Shown here: positions 18,230 through 27,129 of the stretch, one piece after another
Position numbering within the stretch: the first letter of the stretch is position 1
Layout: each line of letters opens with the position of its first letter
NCBI RefSeq assembly: GCF_004804355.1
Contig: NZ_SRWZ01000001.1
Coordinates: 62,001-126,000, forward strand
DNA: 64,000 bases
Source: Cognatitamlana onchidii
GTDB taxonomy: Bacteria > Bacteroidota > Bacteroidia > Flavobacteriales > Flavobacteriaceae
Direction of reading: 5' to 3'
Program-made: the position numbers and the translations under genes
Notes under the pieces: generated by a model
The model's input: the letters and a program-made list of their open reading frames with translations, nothing else
Database searches by the model: none
Told to the model about the DNA's origin: nothing

Positions 18230-19396
18230 TTATTTACTAGCAAAAAGCTTAACATCTTGTTCGCTTACCTCGGCGCCTCCCAAAATAATTAGACGTTCTA
18301 TAACATTTCTTAACTCTCTTATGTTTCCAGTCCAATCGTATTCTTGAAGCAGTTGTACAGCTTTCTCTGAAAATTCCTTTTTGGCTGTGCCTTGCTCACT
18401 AGCAATTTTATTTGAAAAATGGTTTACTAATAACGGAATATCGTCTCTTCTGTCGTTTAAAGCAGGTACCTTAACCAAAATAACAGCTAGCCTATGGTAT
18501 AAATCTTCTCTAAACTTGCCATCGGCAATTTCCTTTTTTAAGTTTTTATTGGTAGCAGCAATAACCCTTACATCTACTTTAATGTCTTTATCACTTCCTA
18601 CACGCTGAATTTTATTTTCCTGCAATGCTCGTAGCACTTTCGCTTGGGCAGACAAACTCATATCGCCAATCTCATCGAGAAAAATAGTCCCCCCATTGGC
18701 TGCTTCAAATTTTCCTGCTCGGTCCTTATTGGCGCTTGTAAAGGCCCCTTTAACATGACCAAATAATTCACTTTCTATAAGTTCTGATGGAATGGCAGCA
18801 CAGTTAACTTCAATAAGGTTTCCTTTAGATCTGGCACTTTTTTCATGCAACCAATGGGCCACAAGTTCCTTTCCCGTTCCATTGGGTCCAGTAATCAATA
18901 CCCTTGCGTCTGTTGGGGCCACCTTATCAATAATATCTTTGATTTGCGTAATCGCAGCACTCTCGCCAATCATCTCGTATTTTTTGCTAACCTTCTTCTT
19001 AAGAATTTTGTTTTCTACAACCAACTCTTTTCTGTCTAAAGCATTTCTAACCGTATTTAAAAGGCGGTTTAAATCTGGTGGTTTTGAGATGTAGTCAAAA
19101 GCTCCCAAACGCATTGTGTTTACGGCTGTATCTAAATCTCCATGACCAGAAATCATAACCATTGGAGTTTCTGGTTTAATTTTTTTAACAGCTTCCAACA
19201 CTTCTACACCATCCATTTTTGGCATTTTAATATCGCAAAGCACTAAGTCAAAATCATCATTTTTTATTTTTTCTATTCCAATCAATCCATCTTCGGCCTC
19301 ATCAACTTTGTAGGAGTCATTTTCTTCCGATAGAATTTTTACCAGCACCCTTCTTATGGCCGCTTCATCTTCAATTACTAAAATTTTTGACATCAT
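18230..19396 (-). CDS. Response regulator with sigma-54 AAA+ domain, no DNA-binding domain
   Basis: 388 residues. Receiver domain 1-120 with phospho-acceptor Asp55. AAA+ domain about 140-380: Walker A GPNGTGKE (170-177), sigma-54 contact loop GAFTSA (217-222, where the classical loop is GAFTGA), Walker B FLDEIGD, and the R-finger segment. The chain ends about 10 residues after the AAA+ domain, so the Fis-type helix-turn-helix is missing; this shortened form is common in Bacteroidota. Its ATG overlaps the TAA of the outer-membrane protein gene (TAATG). No sensor kinase is nearby. Confidence 0.9.
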   Translation of the reverse strand: MMSKILVIEDEAAIRRVLVKILSEENDSYKVDEAEDGLIGIEKIKNDDFDLVLCDIKMPKMDGVEVLEAVKKIKPETPMVMISGHGDLDTAVNTMRLGAFDYISKPPDLNRLLNTVRNALDRKELVVENKILKKKVSKKYEMIGESAAITQIKDIIDKVAPTDARVLITGPNGTGKELVAHWLHEKSARSKGNLIEVNCAAIPSELIESELFGHVKGAFTSANKDRAGKFEAANGGTIFLDEIGDMSLSAQAKVLRALQENKIQRVGSDKDIKVDVRVIAATNKNLKKEIADGKFREDLYHRLAVILVKVPALNDRRDDIPLLVNHFSNKIASEQGTAKKEFSEKAVQLLQEYDWTGNIRELRNVIERLIILGGAEVSEQDVKLFASK

Positions 19397-20280
19397 TATA
19401 ATTTAAATTTAAGTCCTGTTCTTAAATAAAACGCATTAACATCGTTCAATTTATAAACTTCATCTCTATTTTTATTTCTTAATACATTATTGAGCCTAAA
19501 GGTATAACCAGTGTACATATAAGCTACTAAGTGTTTAGTAAAGCAATATTCGTACCCAAATCCTCCTACCACTACAGATAATGAAATATACTCAATATTT
19601 TGATCTTGTAAATTTGGTGGATCTTGTACATGAGCCATGTACCCATCAAGGCCCACGAAAGCTTGTAAATTGCTTTGTTCGTTAAACGTATATTTAATAT
19701 TAGCCTTGGGTATTCCGGCATTGTAACTCCAGTGATTATTAATCTCCCTATAATAGCTGATAAAAGGTAATGGAAATGGAATCCCTGTGGTAGCGTTATA
19801 AGTAAGTCCTAAAACTAAACGATAAGGATGTTCTAAACTCCTATCGTTTTTTCTATTATTAATAAAAAATATTCCTCCGTTAATAAAATAATCATCGGGT
19901 GATAAACTTTGAGTCAATGTTGATGCTATTCGTGGGTTAAACTGAATTCCGGCACGCCATTTCTCATTCCATTTAAAGGTATAGCCTAAGTTTAAATCAA
20001 GAACATGAATTCTGTCAATTTTAGATGTATCAAAAGGATAATTATCTTTTAAACTAAGTACAATACTGTTATACTCAACTCCGGTAATAAGATAAGTAGC
20101 CTCTTTTATTTTAATGGGGTAGTTAAGAATCCCTCTAAACCTTGAATAACGATCTTCTGATTTACTTTTGGGAATAAAAGAGTATTCAATTCTTGCCAAG
20201 TCTGTTACCTGACCCTGAACAAAGTGACTCCCAAAACTCAAAAATAACACGATGGATAGCCTGAATTTTTGATAAATCAT
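19396..20280 (-). CDS. DUF6268-like outer-membrane beta-barrel protein
   Basis: 294 residues with a signal peptide ending near VQGQ. Alternating aromatic/hydrophobic strands run throughout and the chain ends LKFKL with a C-terminal hydrophobic-aromatic pattern, typical of outer-membrane barrels. The composition fits DUF6268. Transport or structural role unknown. It overlaps the response regulator by one base and follows the MscS gene by 28 bases, so it is internal to the five-gene operon. Confidence 0.75.
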   Translation of the reverse strand: MIYQKFRLSIVLFLSFGSHFVQGQVTDLARIEYSFIPKSKSEDRYSRFRGILNYPIKIKEATYLITGVEYNSIVLSLKDNYPFDTSKIDRIHVLDLNLGYTFKWNEKWRAGIQFNPRIASTLTQSLSPDDYFINGGIFFINNRKNDRSLEHPYRLVLGLTYNATTGIPFPLPFISYYREINNHWSYNAGIPKANIKYTFNEQSNLQAFVGLDGYMAHVQDPPNLQDQNIEYISLSVVVGGFGYEYCFTKHLVAYMYTGYTFRLNNVLRNKNRDEVYKLNDVNAFYLRTGLKFKL

Positions 20281-20308
20281 ATTGCACTACCCTTTAGATT
20301 TTTTAAAA

Positions 20309-21241
20309 CTATTCTTTACTTTGAATGATATGCACATCTCTTTGAGGGAATGGAATACTAATATGGTTCTCTCTAAATAGTCTATCAATTTCAAAACGCA
20401 AATCACTTTTAGGAAATTGGGACGCAAAACTATCATTAATAGTGAATACGAGTTTAAAATTAAGTGCGCTATCTCCAAAGTCTGTAAATAGTACGACAGG
20501 CTCTGGTGAAGTCAATATGGCATCATGTGTAGAAGCTGCCTGAATTAATAGTTTTCTAACCAACTGAACGTCGCTGCCATAAGCAACACCAACTGTTACC
20601 GACGCCCTTGTAGTCGTTCCATTTTGCGTCCAATTGAACAGCATGTTTTCTAAATAAAAATGATTGGGAATTACTAATACCTTATTATCAATGGTTACGG
20701 CTCTTGTCGTTCTTAATTTAATTTCAACTACTCTACCCACCTTTCCGTCTATTTCAATAATATCTCCTACATGTACAGATTGATCGACCAAAATAAATAT
20801 CCCAGAAATAATATCCTGAAACAAGGTTTGCAATGCCAAACCAATACCAATTAACAAGGCCGCGGATGCAGCAAATACCGCTGTTACATTAACGCCCGCA
20901 GAATCAAGAACTATTAACAGGACGATGAGATAAACTATCCATCTTGCAAAAGAAAAGACGGTATTAAACTTCACCTTATCTTCACCCGGCATTTTTCTAG
21001 TTACTAAGCGCTTGGCCCAACGTAATATATAGGTTGTTGCAAACAGCACCAATGCTACTAAAAGCACGGTTTTTACTTTAAGTACAATATCATGGGCGTC
21101 TTCACCAATGCCATAGTTAAAATCAATGATTTTAAACTCTAAAAACTCTACAAACCTTTCCCATAACGTGCTCTCGGTAATAGCATCGCCTACTTTATCA
21201 ATACCTGCCTCAATCTTGTCCGACGTCTTTTGTTTTTGCAT
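20309..21241 (-). CDS. Mechanosensitive ion channel, MscS family
   Basis: 310 residues. Three membrane helices (about 50-150), with the pore helix rich in Gly/Ala (FAASAALLIGIGLALQ) followed by LFQDIISGIFILVDQ and the beta domain GDIIEIDGKVGRV. C-terminal alpha/beta domain follows. Probably an inner-membrane channel opened by membrane tension. One base separates it from the permease gene upstream, so the operon link is tight. Confidence 0.92.
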   Translation of the reverse strand: MQKQKTSDKIEAGIDKVGDAITESTLWERFVEFLEFKIIDFNYGIGEDAHDIVLKVKTVLLVALVLFATTYILRWAKRLVTRKMPGEDKVKFNTVFSFARWIVYLIVLLIVLDSAGVNVTAVFAASAALLIGIGLALQTLFQDIISGIFILVDQSVHVGDIIEIDGKVGRVVEIKLRTTRAVTIDNKVLVIPNHFYLENMLFNWTQNGTTTRASVTVGVAYGSDVQLVRKLLIQAASTHDAILTSPEPVVLFTDFGDSALNFKLVFTINDSFASQFPKSDLRFEIDRLFRENHISIPFPQRDVHIIQSKE

Positions 21242-21242
21242 T

Positions 21243-22556
21243 TTAATACTTAATCCATTTTATTAATTCTTTATAACTCGGTTTTTTACCATACATTAGT
21301 ATACCTACTCGATATATTTTCGCTGCAACCCAAACAGTAAGCATAAAAGTACCAATTAAAACTAATAACGATACCAATTGCTGCCATAAAGGTACTCCAA
21401 ATGGAATTCTCATAAGCATGACCACTGGGGAAGTGAATGGAATAAAGGAAAAGACAGTAGACACCATGCCATGAGGATCTTCAATAACAGTAAAAACACC
21501 AATATAAACAGCTAAGATAAGCGGGATGATAATGGGTAGCATAAACTGTTGCGTATCGGTCTCGTTGTCTACTGCTGCCCCAATAGCTGCATAGAAAGAA
21601 CTATACAAGAGATACCCCCCAATAAAAAAGAATACAAATGCCACGACTAAATTTACTAAAGGCAAATTGTAAAATGCAGTTAACATATTTTGCGCCTCTA
21701 TAACCAATTCTGGAGATTCCATAGCTTGTTGTACGATTTGTTGCTGTGGTGTCTTCATTTGACTTGGTTCGATACCAAAAAACAAGGACACCAAAGTCAT
21801 TAATATACCACCAAAAATAATCCAGATAGTAAACTGCGTTATTCCCGCCAATGAGGTTCCTATAATTTTCCCTAACATGAGCTGAATGGGTTTAACTGAA
21901 GAAATTATGACCTCAATAATTCTACTCGTTTTTTCTTCAATAACGCTTCGCATTATCATATTGCCATAAATTATTATGAACATAAATAACAAATACCCTG
22001 CTGCACCTCCAAAAATAAGCTTAACAACGCTATCTACTTTTGATGTTTTTTTACCTTCAAAACTCTCTTGAGCAATATCTACCCGAACCCTTGAAGTTTT
22101 TATTTTATTTAAATCAACCCCGTTCTTCTCTAAATTTAAATTGGTTAATTTCTTTTCTAGTTTATTTTCAATATTGGTAATAAAACTTAGAGATGGCGCC
22201 TCCTCTGAAAAAAACGTAATTCTACTTGAGCTAAACGCCGTATCTTGTAATTTACCGATATGCAGTAATCCACTACCTCGTGTTTCTCTTACTAATGTCT
22301 TGGCTTCACTAAGCGACATATTCTCAAGGACATGATAAGTAGTATGCTCGGAATTTATAAAGACATCCTTAACTAAACTAGACTCATCTAAAACTGTTAT
22401 GACTCTAATTTTATCACTATTCATCTGAGATAAATAAGCAACAACCGCAACAAGCCCAATAAAAATGAGAGGACTAAGAAACGTCATAATAATAAACGCC
22501 TTATTCCTTATTTTGGTAAGATATTCTCTCTTTATTATTAATGGTAAATGGTTCAT
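21243..22556 (-). CDS. ABC-2 type transporter permease (NatB-like)
   Basis: 437 residues. One N-terminal membrane helix, a large extracytoplasmic domain of about 130 residues, then five or six helices (from about residue 180), the NatB/YhaP topology. Starts at ATG 22556, since twelve upstream codons lack an ATG and overlap the ATPase gene. Its ATG comes one base after the ATPase stop. Substrate unknown; Na+ or antibiotic export is usual in relatives. Confidence 0.88.
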   Translation of the reverse strand: MNHLPLIIKREYLTKIRNKAFIIMTFLSPLIFIGLVAVVAYLSQMNSDKIRVITVLDESSLVKDVFINSEHTTYHVLENMSLSEAKTLVRETRGSGLLHIGKLQDTAFSSSRITFFSEEAPSLSFITNIENKLEKKLTNLNLEKNGVDLNKIKTSRVRVDIAQESFEGKKTSKVDSVVKLIFGGAAGYLLFMFIIIYGNMIMRSVIEEKTSRIIEVIISSVKPIQLMLGKIIGTSLAGITQFTIWIIFGGILMTLVSLFFGIEPSQMKTPQQQIVQQAMESPELVIEAQNMLTAFYNLPLVNLVVAFVFFFIGGYLLYSSFYAAIGAAVDNETDTQQFMLPIIIPLILAVYIGVFTVIEDPHGMVSTVFSFIPFTSPVVMLMRIPFGVPLWQQLVSLLVLIGTFMLTVWVAAKIYRVGILMYGKKPSYKELIKWIKY

Positions 22557-22557
22557 A

Positions 22558-23484
22558 CTAGCTTTTCTTGACGTTCTGAATAAAAATATCATTCACACTT
22601 GGAATTAATTCCATGAAATGAGTTAGCTCTCCTTTTGATGTTAAATAATTAAGAAGCGCATTTGGAGATTCTTTATCTCCTAGTTTAATATTAAGCTTTA
22701 ATTCGTTATCCAAGGTTTTAAAATAAGCATCGGAAACTATAAATTTCTCGGATAAAAGCTGCTTCAGCTCGTGGTTATCTTTAGTCCTTATACCGACTTC
22801 AAAGGTATTTATTTTATATTGACGTTTTATATCTACAAGCTTTCCATCAAGTATTTTATTTGACTTATGTAATAACGCAATATCATCACAAAGCTCTTCA
22901 ACCGATTCCATACGATGCGTTGAAAATATGATGGTAGCACCCTGGTCTCGAAGTCTTAATATTTCGTCCTTTATTAGGTTCGCATTTATAGGGTCAAACC
23001 CCGAAAAAGGTTCATCAAAAATGAGCAGTTTAGGCTGATGCAAAACAGTTACCACAAACTGAATTTTTTGCGCCATTCCCTTTGATAACTCTTGAATTCT
23101 TTTATTCCACCAATCTCCAATTTCCAGGCGCTCAAACCAATATTTTAAGCGTTTTTTTGCTTCAAATTTCGATAAGCCTTTTAGCTGTGCCAGATATAAA
23201 GCCTGCTCACCTACTTTCATAGATTTGTACAAGCCTCGTTCCTCAGGAAGATAACCAATATCTTGAATATGCCTAGGGCTTAGCAAATCACCATCAAGAT
23301 ACACGCTACCACTATCTGGCATTGTTATTTGATTTATGATTCTAATTAAGGTTGTTTTCCCGGCCCCATTTGGTCCTAGCAAGCCAAAAATACCACCATG
23401 GGGGACTGCTATTGAAACATTATTTAGGGCTTTATAGCTTCCAAAACTTTTTGAAACTTCATTAACCTCTAGTAAATTATTCAT
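22558..23484 (-). CDS. ABC transporter ATP-binding protein (NatA-like)
   Basis: 308 residues. Walker A GPNGAGKT (37-44), Q-loop region, signature LSKGMAQK, Walker B LLIFDEPFSGFDP and a switch histidine in STHRMESVEEL. The C-terminal 80 residues form the extension found in NatA/DrrA-type subunits. It is the first gene of the operon continuing through permease, MscS, outer-membrane protein and response regulator. The upstream leader contains a terminator-like hairpin (23586-23611), so expression may be attenuated. Confidence 0.92.
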   Translation of the reverse strand: MNNLLEVNEVSKSFGSYKALNNVSIAVPHGGIFGLLGPNGAGKTTLIRIINQITMPDSGSVYLDGDLLSPRHIQDIGYLPEERGLYKSMKVGEQALYLAQLKGLSKFEAKKRLKYWFERLEIGDWWNKRIQELSKGMAQKIQFVVTVLHQPKLLIFDEPFSGFDPINANLIKDEILRLRDQGATIIFSTHRMESVEELCDDIALLHKSNKILDGKLVDIKRQYKINTFEVGIRTKDNHELKQLLSEKFIVSDAYFKTLDNELKLNIKLGDKESPNALLNYLTSKGELTHFMELIPSVNDIFIQNVKKS

Positions 23485-23585
23485 GGTAATAAATTAAAGA
23501 TAACCAATATCAGTTCACATATATAGTATGAGGACTTATGAACTTGTTACACATATTTAACCTAAAATTCTTCTTAAAAACAAAA

Positions 23586-23660
23586 CCCACCCTTAAAAAA
23601 TTAAGGATGGGAAAAAAATTGCTATGAAAAAGAAAAATTATCACTAAAAGAATTAGTGAT
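23586..23660 (-). ncRNA. Candidate small RNA or attenuated leader, minus strand
   Basis: Downstream of a TATATTTG box (23664-23671) the minus strand has a perfect 8-bp hairpin (23640-23660), then an 11-bp terminator stem (23586-23611, one G-U pair only in minus-strand RNA) followed by TTTTGTTTTT. A transcript starting near 23658 would be about 75 bases. It could be a free sRNA or the terminated leader of the ABC operon starting at 23484. No ORF fits inside it. Confidence 0.45.
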
Positions 23661-23663
23661 GTT

Positions 23664-23671
23664 CAAATATA
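23664..23671 (-). promoter_or_regulatory. TAnnTTTG -7 box for the candidate sRNA or leader
   Basis: Minus-strand TATATTTG. A TTTG (23694-23697 on the plus map) lies 22 bases upstream, slightly long for the -33 to -7 spacing but acceptable. A 7-bp hairpin at 23687-23705 overlaps that -33 position. Confidence 0.45.
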
Positions 23672-23732
23672 GTTTTTTTTTCTAAACTAATAGCAAAACT
23701 ATTAGATATCTTTATTATTAAATTCAAAAAAA

Positions 23733-23753
23733 AATCCGCTGTGAAAGCGGATT
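23733..23753 (-). terminator. Terminator of grpE-dnaJ
   Basis: A perfect 8-bp stem (aatccgct / agcggatt) with a 5-base loop; on the minus strand it is followed by an uninterrupted T run. It lies 23 bases beyond the dnaJ stop. Confidence 0.85.
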
Positions 23754-23775
23754 CTTCATTTTTTTCGTCTCTTAA

Positions 23776-24897
23776 TTACGAAAACATGTCTTTTACCTTC
23801 TCAAAAAATGATTTATCCGAGCTTTCTGGTTTTGGAGAAAAATGGTCATCATCTTTCATAGCTTCAAAAAACTCCTTCTGCTGTTTACTTAAAGTTTTCG
23901 GTGTCCAAACATTTACGTGTACCAGTAAATCACCTTTTCCGTAACCATTGATACTGGGGATTCCTTTACCTCTTAAACGTAAAATCTTGCCTGACTGCAC
24001 GCCCGCTTCAACCTTAATGCGAACCTTACCTGTTACTGTACTTATTTCCTTTGAAGTTCCTAAAACAGCCTCAGGAAAACTTACATACAAATCGTAATGT
24101 AAATTATCGCCTTCGCGTTGCAACTTATCATGGTCGGCTTCTTCAATCACAACAATTAAATCTCCAGAAATGCCATTACCAGGAGCCTCATTTCCTTTAC
24201 CAGACACCTTAAGTTGCATACCATCTACCACACCAGCCGGTATTTTAATAGAAACCGTTTCTTCTGCTACTTTTAAACCTTGAGCATCTGCATCGCTAGG
24301 CTTTTTATCAATAGTTTGACCAGCCCCGCCACAGACGTTACAAGGTGCAGAGGTTTGCATTCTACCTAAAATAGTATTGGCAATTCTGGTTACTTGCCCA
24401 CTACCATTACAAGTAGAACATGTTCTATAAGTAGTTCCAGGTGCTTGAATTTTTCGCTTTACCTTAACCTTTTTCTCAACACCGTTCGCTACTTCTTCTA
24501 AAGTTAATTTAACACGAATACGCAAGTTACTTCCTTTAGTTCTTCGCTGGCCACCGCCACCACCAAAACCTGAGAAACCACCGCCAAAGCCCCCACCGCC
24601 AAAAATATCTCCAAACTGGCTAAATATGTCGTCCATATTCATGCCACCGCCACCAAAGCCACCGCCACCATTTTCAAAGGCTTGATGACCAAATTGATCA
24701 TAACGGGCTTTTTTGTTGTCGTCACTCAATACTTCGTAAGCTTCTGCTGCTTCTTTAAATTTAGCTTCAGCTTCCTTATCATCTGGGTTCTTATCTGGGT
24801 GAAATTCTATGGCTTTTTTTCTGTAAGCCTTTTTAATCTCTGAAGCACTAGCTCCTTTACTAACTCCCAATACTTCGTAATAATCTCTTTTAGCCAT
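23776..24897 (-). CDS. dnaJ: Chaperone DnaJ with a half zinc-finger region
   Basis: 373 residues. J domain with HPD at 33-35; Gly/Phe-rich linker about 76-117; then two CxxCxGxG motifs (160-167 and 186-193), where E. coli DnaJ has four. The intervening pair is replaced by a short loop, so the protein can probably bind one zinc, not two. The C-terminal substrate-binding domains follow normally. Reduced zinc regions are, as far as I recall, usual in Flavobacteriaceae. Follows grpE by 8 bases. Confidence 0.94.
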   Translation of the reverse strand: MAKRDYYEVLGVSKGASASEIKKAYRKKAIEFHPDKNPDDKEAEAKFKEAAEAYEVLSDDNKKARYDQFGHQAFENGGGGFGGGGMNMDDIFSQFGDIFGGGGFGGGFSGFGGGGGQRRTKGSNLRIRVKLTLEEVANGVEKKVKVKRKIQAPGTTYRTCSTCNGSGQVTRIANTILGRMQTSAPCNVCGGAGQTIDKKPSDADAQGLKVAEETVSIKIPAGVVDGMQLKVSGKGNEAPGNGISGDLIVVIEEADHDKLQREGDNLHYDLYVSFPEAVLGTSKEISTVTGKVRIKVEAGVQSGKILRLRGKGIPSINGYGKGDLLVHVNVWTPKTLSKQQKEFFEAMKDDDHFSPKPESSDKSFFEKVKDMFS

Positions 24898-24905
24898 AAT
24901 ATAAA

Positions 24906-25442
24906 TTATTGTCCGATAACAACTTTAGGGAACCTAATTATTTTTTCGCCTAAAACATATCCCTTCTCAACCACATCAATTATTTTTCCCTTTAAGTCGT
25001 CACTTGGAGCAGGTATTTGAGTAATGGCTTCATGTTTATCAGCATCAAAATCGCCCCCTTTTTCAACTTCCATGGCTTTTAGGCCTTCTTTTTCCAAGGT
25101 ACTTACTAATTTTTGATAGATTAGTAACACGCCTTTTCGTAATTCTTCGGCTTCTTTATCATCTTCAATATGGCTTAATGCGCGTTCAAAATCATCTAGA
25201 ATAGGCAGTAATGTTTTCATCACGCCTTCGCTAGCTGTAGCAAATAGCTCAATTCTTTCTTTCGATGTTCTTCTTTTATAGTTTTCAAATTCTGCAAATA
25301 ACCGCAAAAACTTGTCTTTTTCTTGCTTTACTTCTTCTTGAAGTTTCTCCTCTGCGGTCTGCTCTTCAACCTCAAGAGTTTCATTTTGAACCTCTTCAAC
25401 TTGCTCTTTTTCTATAGTACTTTGTTTATCCTTTTTACTCAT
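24906..25442 (-). CDS. grpE: Nucleotide exchange factor GrpE
   Basis: 178 residues. An acidic, Glu-rich N-terminal segment and long coiled coil (about 15-75) precede the beta domain with the [18 protein letters not shown] end. It exchanges ADP on DnaK. I start at ATG 25442 (MSKKDKQS) because the longer frame runs through the promoter region and has no ATG of family type. First gene of grpE-dnaJ; dnaK is not in the window. Confidence 0.93.
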   Translation of the reverse strand: MSKKDKQSTIEKEQVEEVQNETLEVEEQTAEEKLQEEVKQEKDKFLRLFAEFENYKRRTSKERIELFATASEGVMKTLLPILDDFERALSHIEDDKEAEELRKGVLLIYQKLVSTLEKEGLKAMEVEKGGDFDADKHEAITQIPAPSDDLKGKIIDVVEKGYVLGEKIIRFPKVVIGQ

Positions 25443-25477
25443 TGTAAATACAATTTTTGCAATCTTATAATCAGTTG

Positions 25478-25493
25478 GCAAAAGTACTGCCAA
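25478..25493 (-). promoter_or_regulatory. Sigma-54-type -24/-12 promoter of grpE-dnaJ
   Basis: On the minus strand TTGGCA, 4 bases, then TTTTGC gives GG-N10-GC, the invariant spacing of sigma-54 promoters, with an expected start about 24 bases before the grpE ATG. The same bases also contain TACTTTTG, which fits TAnnTTTG, and a 6-bp inverted repeat (TTGGCA / TGCCAA). A direct repeat of TGTCA (plus map 25505-25509 and 25513-25517) lies just upstream. Confidence 0.55.
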
Positions 25494-25611
25494 TATTGTA
25501 AAAATGTCATAATGTCACACTTTTTTTTATACCATTATTTTGTTTAATAAATATTTTATTTTGTAAAACAAAATAGTTATTTTAGGCGTTGAACTTAAAA
25601 TTTAATTCATA

Positions 25612-26274
25612 ATGACAAAAAACATTGCAACACTTTTGTTTACTTGTTTCATCACGCTCGGCCTATCTGGCTGTAAAAACAACGCAAAAGAGGCCACAAC
25701 TAACGAGGCAGAAATTATAGAAACGACAAAAAAAGAGATCAAAGCAGACGTGTATAATGCCAATACCGCAGCTTCAATAATAGAATGGAAAGGATCTAAG
25801 CCTACAGGTTCACATCACGGAACCATATCTATTAAAAATGGTGCCTTAGAGATTAATGACGACCGAATCGTAGGGGGTGCTTTTAACATAGACATGCATT
25901 CAATTATTGTAAAAGACATACCTGTTGAAGATGAAAAAAATGGAAAGCTTTTAGGCCATCTTAAGAGTCCTGACTTTTTTAATGTTAATGAGCATCCTTC
26001 TGCAACTTTCATTATTACAGGAAGCCAAGTAATGGAAGGAAAAACCATGTTATCTGGGAACTTGAAAATTAAAGAAATTGAAAATAATATCACCTTTCCT
26101 GCCGTTGTTAATGTTTCGGATAATGAAACAACACTCACAAGTGATTCGTTTTCTATTGACAGATCTAAATGGGATATAAAATACGGTTCAAAATCATTTT
26201 TTGATAATCTAGGCGACAAGTTTATCAATAATGATATTGAACTTAAAATAGCGGTTATTGCAACAAAGCCCTAA
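25612..26274 (+). CDS. YceI family lipoprotein
   Basis: 220 residues. Signal with lipobox LSGC, a 25-residue linker, then the YceI beta-barrel (about 47-218): IIEWKGSKPTGSHHG, MHSI, HLKSPDFFNVNEHPSATF and a closing DRSKWDIKYGS strand. YceI proteins bind isoprenoid or amphiphilic lipids. Divergent from grpE and monocistronic, ending at a strong terminator. Ligand unknown. Confidence 0.88.
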   Translation: MTKNIATLLFTCFITLGLSGCKNNAKEATTNEAEIIETTKKEIKADVYNANTAASIIEWKGSKPTGSHHGTISIKNGALEINDDRIVGGAFNIDMHSIIVKDIPVEDEKNGKLLGHLKSPDFFNVNEHPSATFIITGSQVMEGKTMLSGNLKIKEIENNITFPAVVNVSDNETTLTSDSFSIDRSKWDIKYGSKSFFDNLGDKFINNDIELKIAVIATKP

Positions 26275-26296
26275 AATATAAAAGATACTTACCTCC

Positions 26297-26324
26297 AAAC
26301 CACTTTGCATGAGCAAAGTGGTTT
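26297..26324 (+). terminator. Intrinsic terminator of the YceI gene
   Basis: A perfect 12-bp stem (26297-26308 / 26313-26324), 4-base loop, then T residues. Confidence 0.9.
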
Positions 26325-26423
26325 TTTAGCACTAATAAGAATACAAATATTTAAAAAAAGTAATACTTTCGTTTTTAGCTTAAACAAAACATATTTATAA
26401 ACAGACGTGAGAACCACTTTATA

Positions 26424-26981
26424 ATGACCAATCAAAACCTTTTGATAACATTTATAGCCATTCTAGCTGGTTTAGGGCTTACAGACTTAATTCATAGTTT
26501 TCATAGATTATTGCGCAAACGAAAAGTTATAACCTGGCACTGGATTCCTATTGCTCACACTTTTATGGCATTTCAAGCCATGATTATTATCTGGTATAAT
26601 ATACAACCTGAATTAAATTCCCCCTTAATTGAAACTAGCTTAGGTTTCTTCTTTTGGCTTATTCCAATTATTATAATTCTATTAGTTATGCTAGCAGTTT
26701 TACCAGACCAAGAGCCAGAAGATGGTTTTAACCTTTTAGAATGGTACTTTGGCCAAAGGCAATACTATTTTACGCTCCTTACTCTTTTTTCAATATCGTA
26801 CACGTTCAATCGTTTTTTAATGTTTGAACATAAATCTGCTTGGTTTTTGCCACTTGTATTATCTATTGTTTACATTATTTTAGCCCTTGTAAAAAACTAT
26901 TGGGTACATGTTATTCTAACTTTAGGGCTGCTTTCCTTTTTTATGCTAAATTTCTTTCTTCAAAACATTGGTTATGTTTAG
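26424..26981 (+). CDS. Hypothetical membrane protein, five helices
   Basis: 185 residues with about five hydrophobic helices (near 7-22, 42-58, 70-92, 112-130 and 140-180). Conserved-looking polar patches are LIHSFHRLLRKRK after helix 1 and FGQRQYYF before helix 4. I do not recognise the family and no catalytic motif is visible. It stands alone between the YceI terminator and the convergent epimerase gene. Confidence 0.6.
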   Translation: MTNQNLLITFIAILAGLGLTDLIHSFHRLLRKRKVITWHWIPIAHTFMAFQAMIIIWYNIQPELNSPLIETSLGFFFWLIPIIIILLVMLAVLPDQEPEDGFNLLEWYFGQRQYYFTLLTLFSISYTFNRFLMFEHKSAWFLPLVLSIVYIILALVKNYWVHVILTLGLLSFFMLNFFLQNIGYV

Positions 26982-27129
26982 TTGTATAAAAATGAATCCT
27001 TAACCATAAATAAAACAATAAAGACCAATTTTAAACTACCCTCCGAACCATTAAACAAAGACCAAACGCTCTTAAGAATAAAACAAATATTAGAAAGCTA
27101 GCCCAAGTCTAGTTATTTACAACTTAAAT

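Noticed and set aside
23624-23647. Seven-codon plus-strand ORF (MKKKNYH) as a leader peptide
   Set aside because: The promoter and terminator signals in this interval are on the minus strand, so the frame is probably chance.
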